A DNA stretch of 48,847 bases, from positions 1 to 48,847 of the forward strand of contig NZ_SOZE01000042.1 in assembly GCF_004519315.1 (NCBI RefSeq), given 5' to 3'. Below are positions 25,627 through 33,409 of the stretch, piece by piece. How positions within the stretch are numbered: the first letter of the stretch is position 1; every line of letters begins with the position of its first letter. The notes below the pieces were generated by a model. It had not been told where the DNA came from and made no database searches. It worked only from the letters and a program-made list of their open reading frames with translations. This stretch comes from Mucilaginibacter psychrotolerans. GTDB lineage: Bacteria > Bacteroidota > Bacteroidia > Sphingobacteriales > Sphingobacteriaceae. The position numbers and the translations under genes are program-made.

Positions 25627-26285
25627 GCTAAAGTATCTACAATTTTGCCATCTTTCATGAGTATGGTGCGGTCGGCCATGCCGGCAAGCTCCTCGTTATG
25701 CGTTACAATGACGAATGTTTGGTTAAAATCCCTGCGCAGTTTCACAAAAAGTTCATGCAGTTCCAGCGCGTTCTTCGAATCGAGGTTACCCGATGGCTCA
25801 TCGGCAAAAATCAATGCAGGCTTATTTATTAAGGCCCTTGCCACGGCAACGCGTTGCTGCTCGCCGCCCGATAATTCGGCCGGTTTATGGGTGAGCCTGT
25901 CGCCCAGGCCCAGCATTTCCAGCAGCTCGGTGGCGCGTTTCTCGGCATCGGCGCGGGGCACGCCGGCGATAAAGGCGGGCATACACACATTTTCGATGGC
26001 GTTAAACTCTACCAACAGGTGGTGAAACTGGAAGATAAAGCCGATCTTTCGGTTGCGGAAATCGCTCAGGTGTTTGTTATCCAGCTTACTTACTTCCACG
26101 TTGTCAATATACAGCTCTCCCGAATCGGCGTTATCCAGCGTGCCCAGTATATTGAGCAGCGAGCTTTTGCCGGCACCGGATGCGCCTACTATGGTTACGA
26201 TCTCGCCGCGTTTTACCTCAAGGTCTACCCCTTTTAAGATATGCAGTTTCCCGTACGATTTGTGGATAGCTATTGCTTTAAGCAT
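25623..26285 (-). CDS. lolD: LolD-like ABC transporter ATP-binding protein
   Basis: This 220-residue ATPase of the MacB/LolD group has Walker A 'GASGAGKSS' (34-42), Q-loop 'IFQFHHLLVEF', signature 'AELSGGEQQRVAVARAL', Walker B 'LIFADEPSGNLDS' and an H-loop in 'VIVTHNEELA'. LolD powers release of lipoproteins from the inner membrane through LolCE. No permease is in this operon, as is usual when LolE-type permeases are encoded elsewhere. It is the first gene of a three-gene overlapping unit. A MacB-type antimicrobial or division FtsE-like role is less likely. Confidence 0.82.
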   Translation of the reverse strand: MLKAIAIHKSYGKLHILKGVDLEVKRGEIVTIVGASGAGKSSLLNILGTLDNADSGELYIDNVEVSKLDNKHLSDFRNRKIGFIFQFHHLLVEFNAIENVCMPAFIAGVPRADAEKRATELLEMLGLGDRLTHKPAELSGGEQQRVAVARALINKPALIFADEPSGNLDSKNALELHELFVKLRRDFNQTFVIVTHNEELAGMADRTILMKDGKIVDTLA

Positions 26286-26307
26286 GCGGTAAAATTAGTG
26301 ATTTATT

Positions 26308-26380
26308 GTGAGAGGTTGGAAAGGTTAAAAAAGTTAGAAGGGTTGGAGAAGTTAAAATGGTTGAAAAGTTGAAATTTGGG
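26308..26380. repeat. Imperfect GGTTGGAAAGGTTAAAA tandem repeat
   Basis: Units like GGTTGGAAAGGTTAAAA, AGTTAGAAGGGTTGGAGA and AGTTAAAATGGTTGAAA recur in a purine-rich strand between lolD and the esterase gene. This is low-complexity DNA and no gene is supported. Confidence 0.5.
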
Positions 26381-26475
26381 AGTGGATAAAAACGGCCACG
26401 TTGATGGATTTGGTAACTGCCGGACTGACTTTAAACCGCTATATTGTGCTGCAATTATTCAAACATCTAACTCCT

Positions 26476-27294
26476 ATGAGAAAAATAATTATCCTGCTGC
26501 TCCTTACAATCCCCATGGTTGTAAATGCACAGCAAAGCTATGTTACGGTAAAGGCTGTACCCTATTACGCTGATTCCATCCGCCAGAAAGATGCCTATAT
26601 CGCCTCGCAATGCGTGCTGGATTTCTATTATCCTAAGGATAAAAAGGATTTTGCCACCGTTGTATGGTTCCACGGCGGCGGGCTCACCGGCGGCGCAAGG
26701 GAAATACCGCAGGAGTTGAAGGATAAAGGTTATGCCGTAATAGGTGTTGGCTACCGTTTATCGCCCAAAGCCAAAGCACCGGCGTATATAGAAGATGCTG
26801 CTGCTGCCGTGGCCTGGGCATTCAAAAGCATAGCCCAATACGGCGGAAGCGCTAAACATATTTACTTAACCGGCCACTCTGCAGGGGGCTACCTGGCCAT
26901 GATGATTACTTTGAATAAGGCGTATTTAGGCAAATACGGCATCGATGCCAACAGCGTGGCCGAACTGATACCCTTTAGCGGGCAGTGCGTTACGCACTAC
27001 ACCATCAGGCAGGAACATGGCATTAAAGATACCCAACCAACCATCGACGAATTTGCCCCGCTTTACTGGGTACGTGCCGATGCCCCGCCCATGCTGCTGA
27101 TTACCGGTGATGCCGAAATGGAACTGCTTGGCCGTTACGAAGAGAACGCCTACATGCTGCGCATGATGAAACTCGCCGGCCATAAAAGTACCAGGCTGTT
27201 CCAGTTGCAGGGCTACGACCATGGAGGGATGCCCGCAGGCGCTTTCCCCTTGCTGCTGAAAGAGATTGGAGCACGGGAGAAGATGATAAAATAG
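26476..27294 (+). CDS. Secreted alpha/beta hydrolase (esterase)
   Basis: This 272-residue exported esterase of the hormone-sensitive-lipase-like group starts at ATG 26476, chosen because it opens a signal peptide (MRKIIILLLLTIPMVVNAQQ); the upstream in-frame ATG at 26401 adds 25 unsuitable residues. The oxyanion motif is 'WFHGGG', the nucleophile Ser lies in 'TGHSAGGY', the acid in 'LITGDAEMELL' and the His in 'QGYDHGGM'. All triad members are present. The likely substrate is a short acyl or aryl ester. A nested inverted repeat lies downstream before sucC. Confidence 0.87.
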   Translation: MRKIIILLLLTIPMVVNAQQSYVTVKAVPYYADSIRQKDAYIASQCVLDFYYPKDKKDFATVVWFHGGGLTGGAREIPQELKDKGYAVIGVGYRLSPKAKAPAYIEDAAAAVAWAFKSIAQYGGSAKHIYLTGHSAGGYLAMMITLNKAYLGKYGIDANSVAELIPFSGQCVTHYTIRQEHGIKDTQPTIDEFAPLYWVRADAPPMLLITGDAEMELLGRYEENAYMLRMMKLAGHKSTRLFQLQGYDHGGMPAGAFPLLLKEIGAREKMIK

Positions 27295-27345
27295 GGCATC
27301 GGAAGCAGACTGTTCGCCCCTATTGAAAAGAGCAGGGGGAGGTGC

Positions 27346-27487
27346 GATTCCCCTCTTGAGAGGGGTGCAGAGGTGTGTTTTTGCGCTATGCACTTGGGAA
27401 TTGCTTAGTGGCGAACACACCCCTGCCTACCGGCAGGGGTGTGTTCGCCACCACATAATCCAACGCACCCCCTCTCAAGAGGGGAAC
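27346..27487. repeat. Nested inverted-repeat element
   Basis: The outer arms are 27346-27368 and 27465-27487 (GATTCCCCTCTTGAGAGGGG and its near complement). The inner hairpin has a perfect 19-bp stem, 27409-27427 with 27432-27450, and a TACC loop. It fills much of the 313-bp gap between the esterase and sucC. It has no ORF and no T run, so it looks like a small non-autonomous repeat rather than a terminator. Confidence 0.75.
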
Positions 27488-27607
27488 AAAAAGAAAGCTT
27501 TCACACTCTCCGCACAATAATTTAACGCCCTGCCAACAAATCTATAACCACTAACCTACAATCTCTAAAAAGAAAATAGTAGTTTTACCGCAAATCTTTC
27601 AAAACAC

Positions 27608-28801
27608 ATGAATATCCACGAATATCAGGGCAAAGCGATATTGAAAAGCTTTGGCGTTAGAGTACAGGAAGGCATTGTTGCCGATACCCCCGAAGAGGCG
27701 GTGGCAGCTGCACAGAAAATGAAGGAAGACTACGGGTCGGACTGGACGGTTATCAAAGCGCAGATACACGCAGGTGGCCGTGGCAAAGGCGGCGGCGTAA
27801 AGCTGGCCAAAAATGCTGAACAGGTAAAAGAAATTGCAGGCAAGATCATCGGCATGCAATTGGTTACCCCGCAAACCGGCCCCGAAGGCAAATTAGTGAA
27901 GAAAGTATTGGTTGCCCAGGATGTTTACTACCCAGGCGAAAGCGAAGTAAAAGAGTTTTACGTAAGCGTACTGCTTGATCGCGCTGCGGGCCGTAACATC
28001 ATCATGTACTCTACCGAAGGCGGTATGGACATTGAAGAAGTAGCGCACAGCACCCCCGAGCTTATCCACAAAGAAGAGATCGATCCTAAAGTTGGCCTAC
28101 AAGGCTTCCAGGCGCGTAAGATTGCGTTCAACCTGGGCCTTAGCGGCGATGCTTTTAAGGATATGGTGAAATTCATCACCGCTTTATACAAAGCGTATGA
28201 TGCTACCGATTCATCTCAGTTTGAGATAAACCCTGTTTTAAAAACATCTGATAACAAAATATTAGCGGTTGATGCTAAGGTAAACTTAGACGATAACGCC
28301 CTTTACCGCCACCCGGATTACGCAGCAATGCGCGATACCGACGAGGAGGACCCAACCGAGGTTGAAGCAAGCAAAAGCAACCTGAACTACGTAAAGCTAG
28401 ACGGTAACGTTGGCTGTATGGTTAACGGCGCAGGTTTGGCCATGGCTACCATGGATATCATCAAAATTGCCGGCGGCGAGCCTGCAAACTTTTTGGACGT
28501 AGGCGGTACTGCCAACGCGCAAACGGTTAAAGCAGGTTTCAACATCATCCTGTCGGATCCTAACGTGAAGGCTATCCTCATCAACATCTTCGGCGGTATT
28601 GTTCGTTGCGATCGTGTTGCGCAGGGCGTTATTGATGCTTACAAAGAAATCGGCAACATCCCGGTTCCAATCATCGTTCGTTTGCAAGGCACCAACGCTG
28701 CCGAAGCGAAAGAACTGATTGATAACTCTGGCTTGAAGGTGTACTCGGCCATATTGCTGAAAGAAGCGGCTGAGCGCGTTAAAGAAGTGTTGGCACTTTA
28801 G
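27608..28801 (+). CDS. sucC: Succinyl-CoA synthetase, beta subunit
   Basis: This 397-residue protein is the ATP-grasp subunit of succinate-CoA ligase (ADP-forming) in the TCA cycle. 'MNIHEYQGKAILKSFGVRV' is the family start. 'GGRGKGGGVKLAK' belongs to nucleotide binding, 'FEINPVLKT' to the metal site and 'NIFGGIVRCDRVA' to the C-terminal CoA-ligase domain that contacts SucD. Length is standard. sucD is not next to it in this window, which is common in this phylum. A UUCG-loop terminator follows. Confidence 0.97.
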   Translation: MNIHEYQGKAILKSFGVRVQEGIVADTPEEAVAAAQKMKEDYGSDWTVIKAQIHAGGRGKGGGVKLAKNAEQVKEIAGKIIGMQLVTPQTGPEGKLVKKVLVAQDVYYPGESEVKEFYVSVLLDRAAGRNIIMYSTEGGMDIEEVAHSTPELIHKEEIDPKVGLQGFQARKIAFNLGLSGDAFKDMVKFITALYKAYDATDSSQFEINPVLKTSDNKILAVDAKVNLDDNALYRHPDYAAMRDTDEEDPTEVEASKSNLNYVKLDGNVGCMVNGAGLAMATMDIIKIAGGEPANFLDVGGTANAQTVKAGFNIILSDPNVKAILINIFGGIVRCDRVAQGVIDAYKEIGNIPVPIIVRLQGTNAAEAKELIDNSGLKVYSAILLKEAAERVKEVLAL

Positions 28802-28836
28802 GTTAGAGATTAGTTTGATTTCCGGTTTAGATATTG

Positions 28837-28860
28837 AAAAGGGGCTTCGGCCCTTTTTTT
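28837..28860 (+). terminator. sucC intrinsic terminator
   Basis: The stem AAAAGGGGC closes on a TTCG tetraloop with GCCC and a run of seven T. It sits about 35 bp after the sucC stop. Confidence 0.9.
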
Positions 28861-28932
28861 GTTGCGTCTCCGCAGGGTAAGGCTGAGATTCTCCATATTC
28901 GGCACCGCACCTTCATTAGCGTCGGTATCAAC
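28861..28932 (-). pseudogene. Coding remnant beside MITE-like copy A
   Basis: The minus strand reads GWVDTDANEGAVPNMENLSL followed by TLRRRN without a stop, starting right at the edge of the repeat element. A matching open stretch (SLTISFPTSREYAAQAKWVV, about 29165-29230) lies on the other side of the element. Together they look like one decayed gene split by an insertion. No family was recognised, and chance ORFs cannot be excluded. Confidence 0.4.
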
Positions 28933-28933
28933 C

Positions 28934-29160
28934 CAGCCGGTTCAAGCGCTTGAACCTTAGCGTTGTAGTAAGCGTCCCGCTTACTTTTCTACTTTGAAGC
29001 GTTATCAAACATCTGCATTTTAAATCGTGCGACCCCGTTGGCGTGTGGCTTCGCTACAGGAATAATAATATACCTGCAAATTCGACTAAAAATTATTTCG
29101 TTACGTCAGCGAGACGCTGACGTATGTGTAGGTTCAAGCGAGACGCCTGAACCGGCGAGG
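28934..29160. repeat. MITE-like element, copy A
   Basis: Ends are AGCCGGTTCAAGCG and CGCCTGAACCGGCG (inverted). Internal hairpins use the AGCG-nnn-CGCT core: GTAAGCG TCC CGCTTAC at about 28970 and CGTCAGCG AGA CGCTGACG at about 29104. The left terminal hairpin has lost its central loop. A shared middle segment (TATCAAACATCTGCATTTTA at about 29004) is also in copy B. There is no transposase inside. The remainder of the 28802-29251 gap is the terminator and coding remnants. Confidence 0.85.
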
Positions 29161-29251
29161 AGTACACCACCCACTTAGCCTGCGCTGCATATTCGCGCGA
29201 AGTTGGGAAGGAAATGGTCAGTGATGTATACTAAACGATAATTTAAGTTTG

Positions 29252-29599
29252 TCAATATACATTTTCCAACTCGTGAATTATTAAATTAGGATTTGTAACT
29301 GAATACCTAAAATTAATTGAATCCCCTTCCCGCAATGAGCGCGGATCGTCATCCCAGGACCCTTCATATTGATATTTAATTCCGTTAAGTTTGTATTCAA
29401 TTCGAATACGCTGGCTCTTGTAATAAAACATCTTAGTAATTACCCCCCTTGAATATTTAAATTTTCGGTTGACAATTGCTAATTCGCGGTTTTTAGTCTG
29501 CTTTCCCTTTTTAACTAAATTAAAAAGCAGGAAAACAACAACAACCAGTATAACAAACGGAACTAATAAATTTTTAACTTCAAACTTATTTGCTTTCAT
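29252..29599 (-). CDS. Small single-pass membrane protein
   Basis: This 115-residue protein starts at ATG 29599 (MKANKFEVKNLLVPFVILVV); an in-frame TTG at 29626 is weaker. It has one transmembrane helix (about 10-30, 'LLVPFVILVVVVFLLFNLV') and a soluble domain with 'SRGVITKMFYYKSQRIRIEY' and 'INFRYSVTNPNLI', a DUF3592-like beta pattern. The start lies just after a coding remnant that ends GFN-stop, so it may once have been the second gene of a pair, as immunity genes are. Function is unknown. Confidence 0.6.
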   Translation of the reverse strand: MKANKFEVKNLLVPFVILVVVVFLLFNLVKKGKQTKNRELAIVNRKFKYSRGVITKMFYYKSQRIRIEYKLNGIKYQYEGSWDDDPRSLREGDSINFRYSVTNPNLIIHELENVY

Positions 29600-29607
29600 C
29601 TGAATAG

Positions 29608-29737
29608 CATTATCAATTAAATCCAATCGCCTTTAAAAAGCTTTTTCCGATATCGGTGGCGATATTTTTCAAACCGTTATTAACTGTATTACCAACCGCG
29701 CCCTTAACAACGGTACTTGTTATTTTAGATCTTACGG
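29608..29737 (-). pseudogene. 3' gene remnant next to MITE-like copy B
   Basis: The minus strand is open from the element edge and reads VRSKITSTVVKGAVGNTV, NNGLKNIATDIGKSFLKAIG, then FN and a TGA. It is coding-like, has no start, and is joined in layout to the open stretch beyond the element (29980-30065, VAELEAYVKAHQSELTPIPE). The simplest reading is one gene end cut by copy B. The parent protein is not recognised. Confidence 0.5.
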
Positions 29738-29740
29738 TGC

Positions 29741-29977
29741 CCCCGCCGGTTCAAGCGTCTCGCTTGAACCAAAGTAGAAAAGTAAGCGTCCCGCTTACTT
29801 TTCTACTTTGCAACGTTATCAAACATCTGCATTTTAAATCGTGCGACCCCGTTGGCATGTGGTTTCGGAACAGGAATAATAATATATCTGAAAAATTAAC
29901 TAAAAAATCATTTCGTTACGTCAGCGGGACGCTGACATGTGTGTGTAGATTCAAGCGAGACGCTTGAACTGGCGGAG
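29741..29977. repeat. MITE-like element, copy B
   Basis: This is the best preserved copy, 237 bp. Left end is CCCCGCCGGTTCAAGCG and right end CGCTTGAACTGGCGGAG, forming terminal inverted repeats. Each end is itself a hairpin (GGTTCAAGCG TCT CGCTTGAACC on the left). The second hairpin has an 18-bp stem, AAAGTAGAAAAGTAAGCG with its complement, and a TCC loop. The third is CGTCAGCG GGA CGCTGAC. It has no ORF of its own and stops in all frames. Confidence 0.88.
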
Positions 29978-29979
29978 CT

Positions 29980-30070
29980 ACCTAAACGGCTGCCTTCGGG
30001 TATAGGAGTCAATTCGCTTTGGTGCGCTTTTACGTAAGCTTCCAGTTCGGCAACACCGCCGCGCTTGAAG
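29980..30070 (-). pseudogene. Gene fragment upstream of MITE-like copy B
   Basis: On the minus strand, directly after the TlpA-type gene, an open stretch reads FKRGGVAELEAYVKAHQSEL and TPIPEGSRLGSS before entering the element, where a stop follows. It has no start codon, so the 5' part is lost. It pairs with the remnant at 29608-29737. Identity is unknown. Confidence 0.45.
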
Positions 30071-30079
30071 AATAAGCGC

Positions 30080-31252
30080 CTATTTTAGGGTTTCGAGCAT
30101 TTTTGGTAATCTGTCCTGATCATTTGTTACTAAGTTGCTTTCGTATATCATTCTGCCTTCCTTATCTATTAAAATCAACGTAGGGTATGCTTCAATTCCA
30201 TACAGTCGACTTATCTCTCTGTTTCGGTCATGAAACTGAATCCAGCTCATCTCCTGGTTTTTAACAACCGCATTTAACTTCTTTGAATCGAAGTCTGCGC
30301 TAATTCCGATAATGACCAATTTTTCAGGGGAATTTTTTTTCCTGATTTCTTTCAAAAAGGGGATTTCCGCCATACATGGTGGGCACCATGTTGCCCAAAA
30401 GTTAAGCAATATATATTTTCCTTTCAGGCTAAGAAGGCTAACATGTTTTCCATCGATGGTTGTAAGGGTAAATTGTGGCACGCTTTCATTCAGTTGCCGC
30501 GGATTTATTTTTGCCTCGTAAGCTTTAATTAATTCTTTACCTTCCAGGCTTTCGGTATATTTTGCAGGGAATACCGATTTCAAATACGCCAATTGCTCTT
30601 TCAAATAAGTTTTATCTCTACTTAAAACGCCTTTAGGTTGGGCAACCTGATGAGTAAAATACCAAAATGAAAAGTAATCATTTGGGTGTTTTTCTAAAAA
30701 TAACATATATCTGTTTAGCCGTCTTTTGTAAAAATTCTGAAAAATATGGGTAAGTGAATCATTGCTTGCAAATCCTTTGTTTTGGGCTAAAAATAAGTCG
30801 AAAGCTTTATTTTCTTTTGTCACGACAGTATCGGTCATAAAAGCAAGCATTTTAGCCCAGACCTTATTAGCGACAGTATCATAAATGGGAACAGCATTAT
30901 CAATATGGTCATATTGTAATTTAGATTGATTATTGGCTTTAAAATAAAACCTTATTTTCGACGGCATGCTGGTTATGAAAAAGCTATTATCATAGTAATT
31001 ATTTACGGGGTCTTTATAACTGACTATGAAAGATGCAAACGGCGAATAATATTCTTTCTTGAATGTTATCACTCTTCTATCGCCAAATGTATCAGGGATA
31101 AAGGTTGTGTTTTTCCCATCATAGTATTGATAATGGACATTTTTAGGGATAATGCTGGTGTCTAGTTCTATGGTTATGTTAAAACTTTTTTGAGCATAAA
31201 CTATATTGATGAAAAATATAGAAATAAAGGAAGCAGCAACGATTTTTAACAT
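30080..31252 (-). CDS. TlpA-like thioredoxin protein, exported
   Basis: This 390-residue protein has a signal peptide MLKIVAASFISIFFINIVYA (AQ after it). The N-terminal ~240 residues form a beta- then helix-rich region with no named motif. The C-terminal 'FTLTTIDGKHVSLLSLKGKY' opens an AhpC/TSA-thioredoxin domain with W289-C-P-P-C293 and cis-Pro in 'EAYPTLILID'. WCPPC is typical of TlpA/ResA-like reductants acting in the periplasm. The gene is AT-richer than the housekeeping genes and lies in a repeat-bounded block with an ABC exporter. It may serve that system or general thiol redox. Confidence 0.85.
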   Translation of the reverse strand: MLKIVAASFISIFFINIVYAQKSFNITIELDTSIIPKNVHYQYYDGKNTTFIPDTFGDRRVITFKKEYYSPFASFIVSYKDPVNNYYDNSFFITSMPSKIRFYFKANNQSKLQYDHIDNAVPIYDTVANKVWAKMLAFMTDTVVTKENKAFDLFLAQNKGFASNDSLTHIFQNFYKRRLNRYMLFLEKHPNDYFSFWYFTHQVAQPKGVLSRDKTYLKEQLAYLKSVFPAKYTESLEGKELIKAYEAKINPRQLNESVPQFTLTTIDGKHVSLLSLKGKYILLNFWATWCPPCMAEIPFLKEIRKKNSPEKLVIIGISADFDSKKLNAVVKNQEMSWIQFHDRNREISRLYGIEAYPTLILIDKEGRMIYESNLVTNDQDRLPKMLETLK

Positions 31253-31401
31253 AAATTAAAGCTTTTTAGGTAAATAGATACTTAATATAACGTGAGTTTG
31301 GGATAAGGGAATTTGGAGGTTTTTTGGTATATAATTAGGTGAACATCAATAAGAAAGCATATATAGTTATATTTAAGTGTCGAATTCAAAAACAACAATC
31401 T

Positions 31402-31671
31402 ATGCTTACTCCTGATAAAATTATCGAAACTTTCGTTAAAGTGGATAACTTCTGCAAAGAATTTGAAGTAGACATCGCCAACCACCAGCTTGATGCTGGC
31501 AATTATAAGGTCAGGGACAGAAAAGCATCACTTGCAGACAGCGAGATCATAACCATTCTGGTTACCTTTCACAGCGGTCATTTTACCAATCTTAAGCACT
31601 TTTATTTAGCACATATCTGCATGTGTTATAAAGATTGCTTTCCAGGGATGGCACGTACTCTTAAGGGTTAA
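31402..31671 (+). pseudogene. IS982-family transposase, N-terminal fragment
   Basis: The 89 codons 'MLTPDKIIETFVKVDNFCKE' to 'CYKDCFPGM' match the N-terminal helical part of IS982-type transposases, including 'LADSEIITILVTFHSGHFTN' and 'LKHFYLAHIC'. A full protein is near 300 residues, so the DDE catalytic part is missing and the frame ends in unrelated ARTLKG. No terminal inverted repeats were found around it. It is a dead remnant that marks past insertion in this block. Confidence 0.82.
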
Positions 31672-31722
31672 CTTGAATTTTCGAGAGCCTATGCGGCAAC
31701 AGCAACGCTTTATGGCGCTTTA

Positions 31723-32400
31723 TTAATCCATTAGCTCAACTAATTTATTTCCTATACTGCTGCCTTTCATTTCATTTTCAATCAGTTCAAATTCACCTTT
31801 AATAACACTGCTTTTTATGGTGCCATCTTTTAAGTAATGCAGATGATCGCAGGATTGGTTCAGTGTTGAAAAAATATGGGAGGACATGACAACTATTTTT
31901 TTCAGTTCTTTTAATTTCAAAATGATTTCCTGAATAATAATATTGCTGTGAATATCTACACCATTAAAAGGTTCATCCAAAATAAAAACCTCATTTTTTT
32001 GAATTAACAAACCAGTTAATGCTAACTTCTTCTTCATGCCTGTTGAATAATTTTCGGCATACTCATTTAAAGGAAGGTCAAAAATATTGCTGGTGTACAG
32101 GTTTTTCTCCTTTATATCTCTTGCATTACACAGCAATTGGAGATATTCATAACCTGTCATTTTCGAAAAAAAGAACAATTCTGTAGGAAGATACCCAGTT
32201 ACATTTTTTAGAATATTGCCGGTATATGCAATACTTCCCTCAAATGATTCTAAGCCGGCCATGCATTTAAACAGTGTGCTTTTACCGGCACCATTCTCTC
32301 CTACAATTCCGTTTACTTCACCTTTTTTAAAGATTAGGTTAATGTTGTATAAAACTTTATGCTTTCCATACGATTTGCAAAGCGATTGAATGTTGATCAT
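31723..32400 (-). CDS. ABC exporter ATP-binding protein
   Basis: This 225-residue subunit of a drug/peptide-type ABC exporter has Walker A 'GIVGENGAGKST', a signature region 'ENYSTGMKKKLAL' (YSTGM in place of LSGGQ, common in ABC-2 type ATPases), Walker B 'VFILDEPFNGVD' and H-loop 'VVMSSHIFS'. Its start overlaps the permease stop as ATGA (32397-32400), so ATPase and permease are coupled. Substrate is unknown. Confidence 0.87.
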   Translation of the reverse strand: MINIQSLCKSYGKHKVLYNINLIFKKGEVNGIVGENGAGKSTLFKCMAGLESFEGSIAYTGNILKNVTGYLPTELFFFSKMTGYEYLQLLCNARDIKEKNLYTSNIFDLPLNEYAENYSTGMKKKLALTGLLIQKNEVFILDEPFNGVDIHSNIIIQEIILKLKELKKIVVMSSHIFSTLNQSCDHLHYLKDGTIKSSVIKGEFELIENEMKGSSIGNKLVELMD

Positions 32401-33314
32401 TTGAGGTAAGCGTTTAACTTTTGGGTAGATTTTTTGTAGAAATAAGGGATCAATAGTAATAAAAAAGGCGGAAAGACCAATCCTATAGCCATAGCGATAA
32501 TTTGAATCAGACTGGTTTGATTAGGATAATTGGCGTATTTGGCAATTACACCTAATAACACATAAAAAAATCCACAGAGCGTAACAGATAATATTATTAA
32601 CACATGGAGCGGAAAGAACCCAATAAGCAAAACACAAAGCGGCAGACTGATATAAAGACTATACAGCATGGCAGTTATCATCTTTTCTTTCAGGAAAACG
32701 TTGGGATTTTGAGCATGTATCCACACGTAATATACGGGCTCTGCAGTAGCGTAAAAACTCATACAAACCAACAGTAAACTTACATAGGCAAAAATAGCCA
32801 GGTTAAAGTTGCCAACTAATAACGCAATTAAGGTAACAGCGTATATCAGGATTAATGCCCAGTAATATTTTCTAAACCCGATGCTGAACTCAAAAGGCCT
32901 TCTGAAAAAGGGCGAAGGTATAACAAAAACAGAACGACCGACTTTATTATACCATAAAACCAGTAAACTGAAGCAGAGCGTAACTAATGCGCATAGGTAA
33001 AAACCCTTGTAAAACAACACAATCACAAATGGCGATGCGAGCGTAAGGTTTTCCAACAGTCTTATTTTTTGATAGTTTATTACCGTATAAATATTTTTAA
33101 GAAACTCGTTTCTACCCACTTTTCCCGCTTGTAAAACAACTATTAAAGCAATTAATTGATAGATGTACTGGAAATACGAAATCCGCCTGAATAATTCATT
33201 GGACAGCAATATAAAGATCAAGGCGCTAAACACAATTCCCAGATAAGGATTAATACCAAGGTCCTTTAATGTTCTAATGAGTCGGTGATACTGCAATCGA
33301 AAATATCCTGCCAT
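32397..33314 (-). CDS. ABC exporter permease
   Basis: This 305-residue protein has about eight hydrophobic segments, including 'YLGIVFSALIFILL', 'LIALIVVLQAGKVG', 'FVIVLFYKGFYLCALVTLC', 'YWALILIYAVTLIALLVG' and 'IIAMAIGLVFPPFLLLLIPY'. It has no ATPase motif. It is the first gene of a two-gene operon with the ATPase, behind an exact TAnnTTTG box at 33332-33339. It resembles ABC-2 type permeases in topology, but no specific family is recognised. Confidence 0.8.
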   Translation of the reverse strand: MAGYFRLQYHRLIRTLKDLGINPYLGIVFSALIFILLSNELFRRISYFQYIYQLIALIVVLQAGKVGRNEFLKNIYTVINYQKIRLLENLTLASPFVIVLFYKGFYLCALVTLCFSLLVLWYNKVGRSVFVIPSPFFRRPFEFSIGFRKYYWALILIYAVTLIALLVGNFNLAIFAYVSLLLVCMSFYATAEPVYYVWIHAQNPNVFLKEKMITAMLYSLYISLPLCVLLIGFFPLHVLIILSVTLCGFFYVLLGVIAKYANYPNQTSLIQIIAMAIGLVFPPFLLLLIPYFYKKSTQKLNAYLK

Positions 33315-33331
33315 TATTGAATTCGCTTGAT

Positions 33332-33339
33332 CAAATATA
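33332..33339 (-). promoter_or_regulatory. -7 promoter box of the ABC exporter operon (TATATTTG)
   Basis: An exact TAnnTTTG match on the minus strand, 17 bp before the permease ATG, gives a leader of roughly 12 nt. A clear -33 TTTG at the right spacing is absent. Confidence 0.6.
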
Positions 33340-33409
33340 GCATTAAGCGGTTAATGCTTCGGGCCTGATCAAAATAAGCAATTCCTCGTCGCCGCAAAAA
33401 ACATACAAA

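Noticed and set aside
26308..26380. CRISPR-like array in the GGTTGGAAAGG repeats
   Set aside because: The units are short, imperfect and have no spacers; it is low-complexity DNA.
29656..29967. 103-codon plus-strand frame across MITE-like copy B
   Set aside because: It spans the repeat element and the antisense of a remnant; it has no domain and no support.
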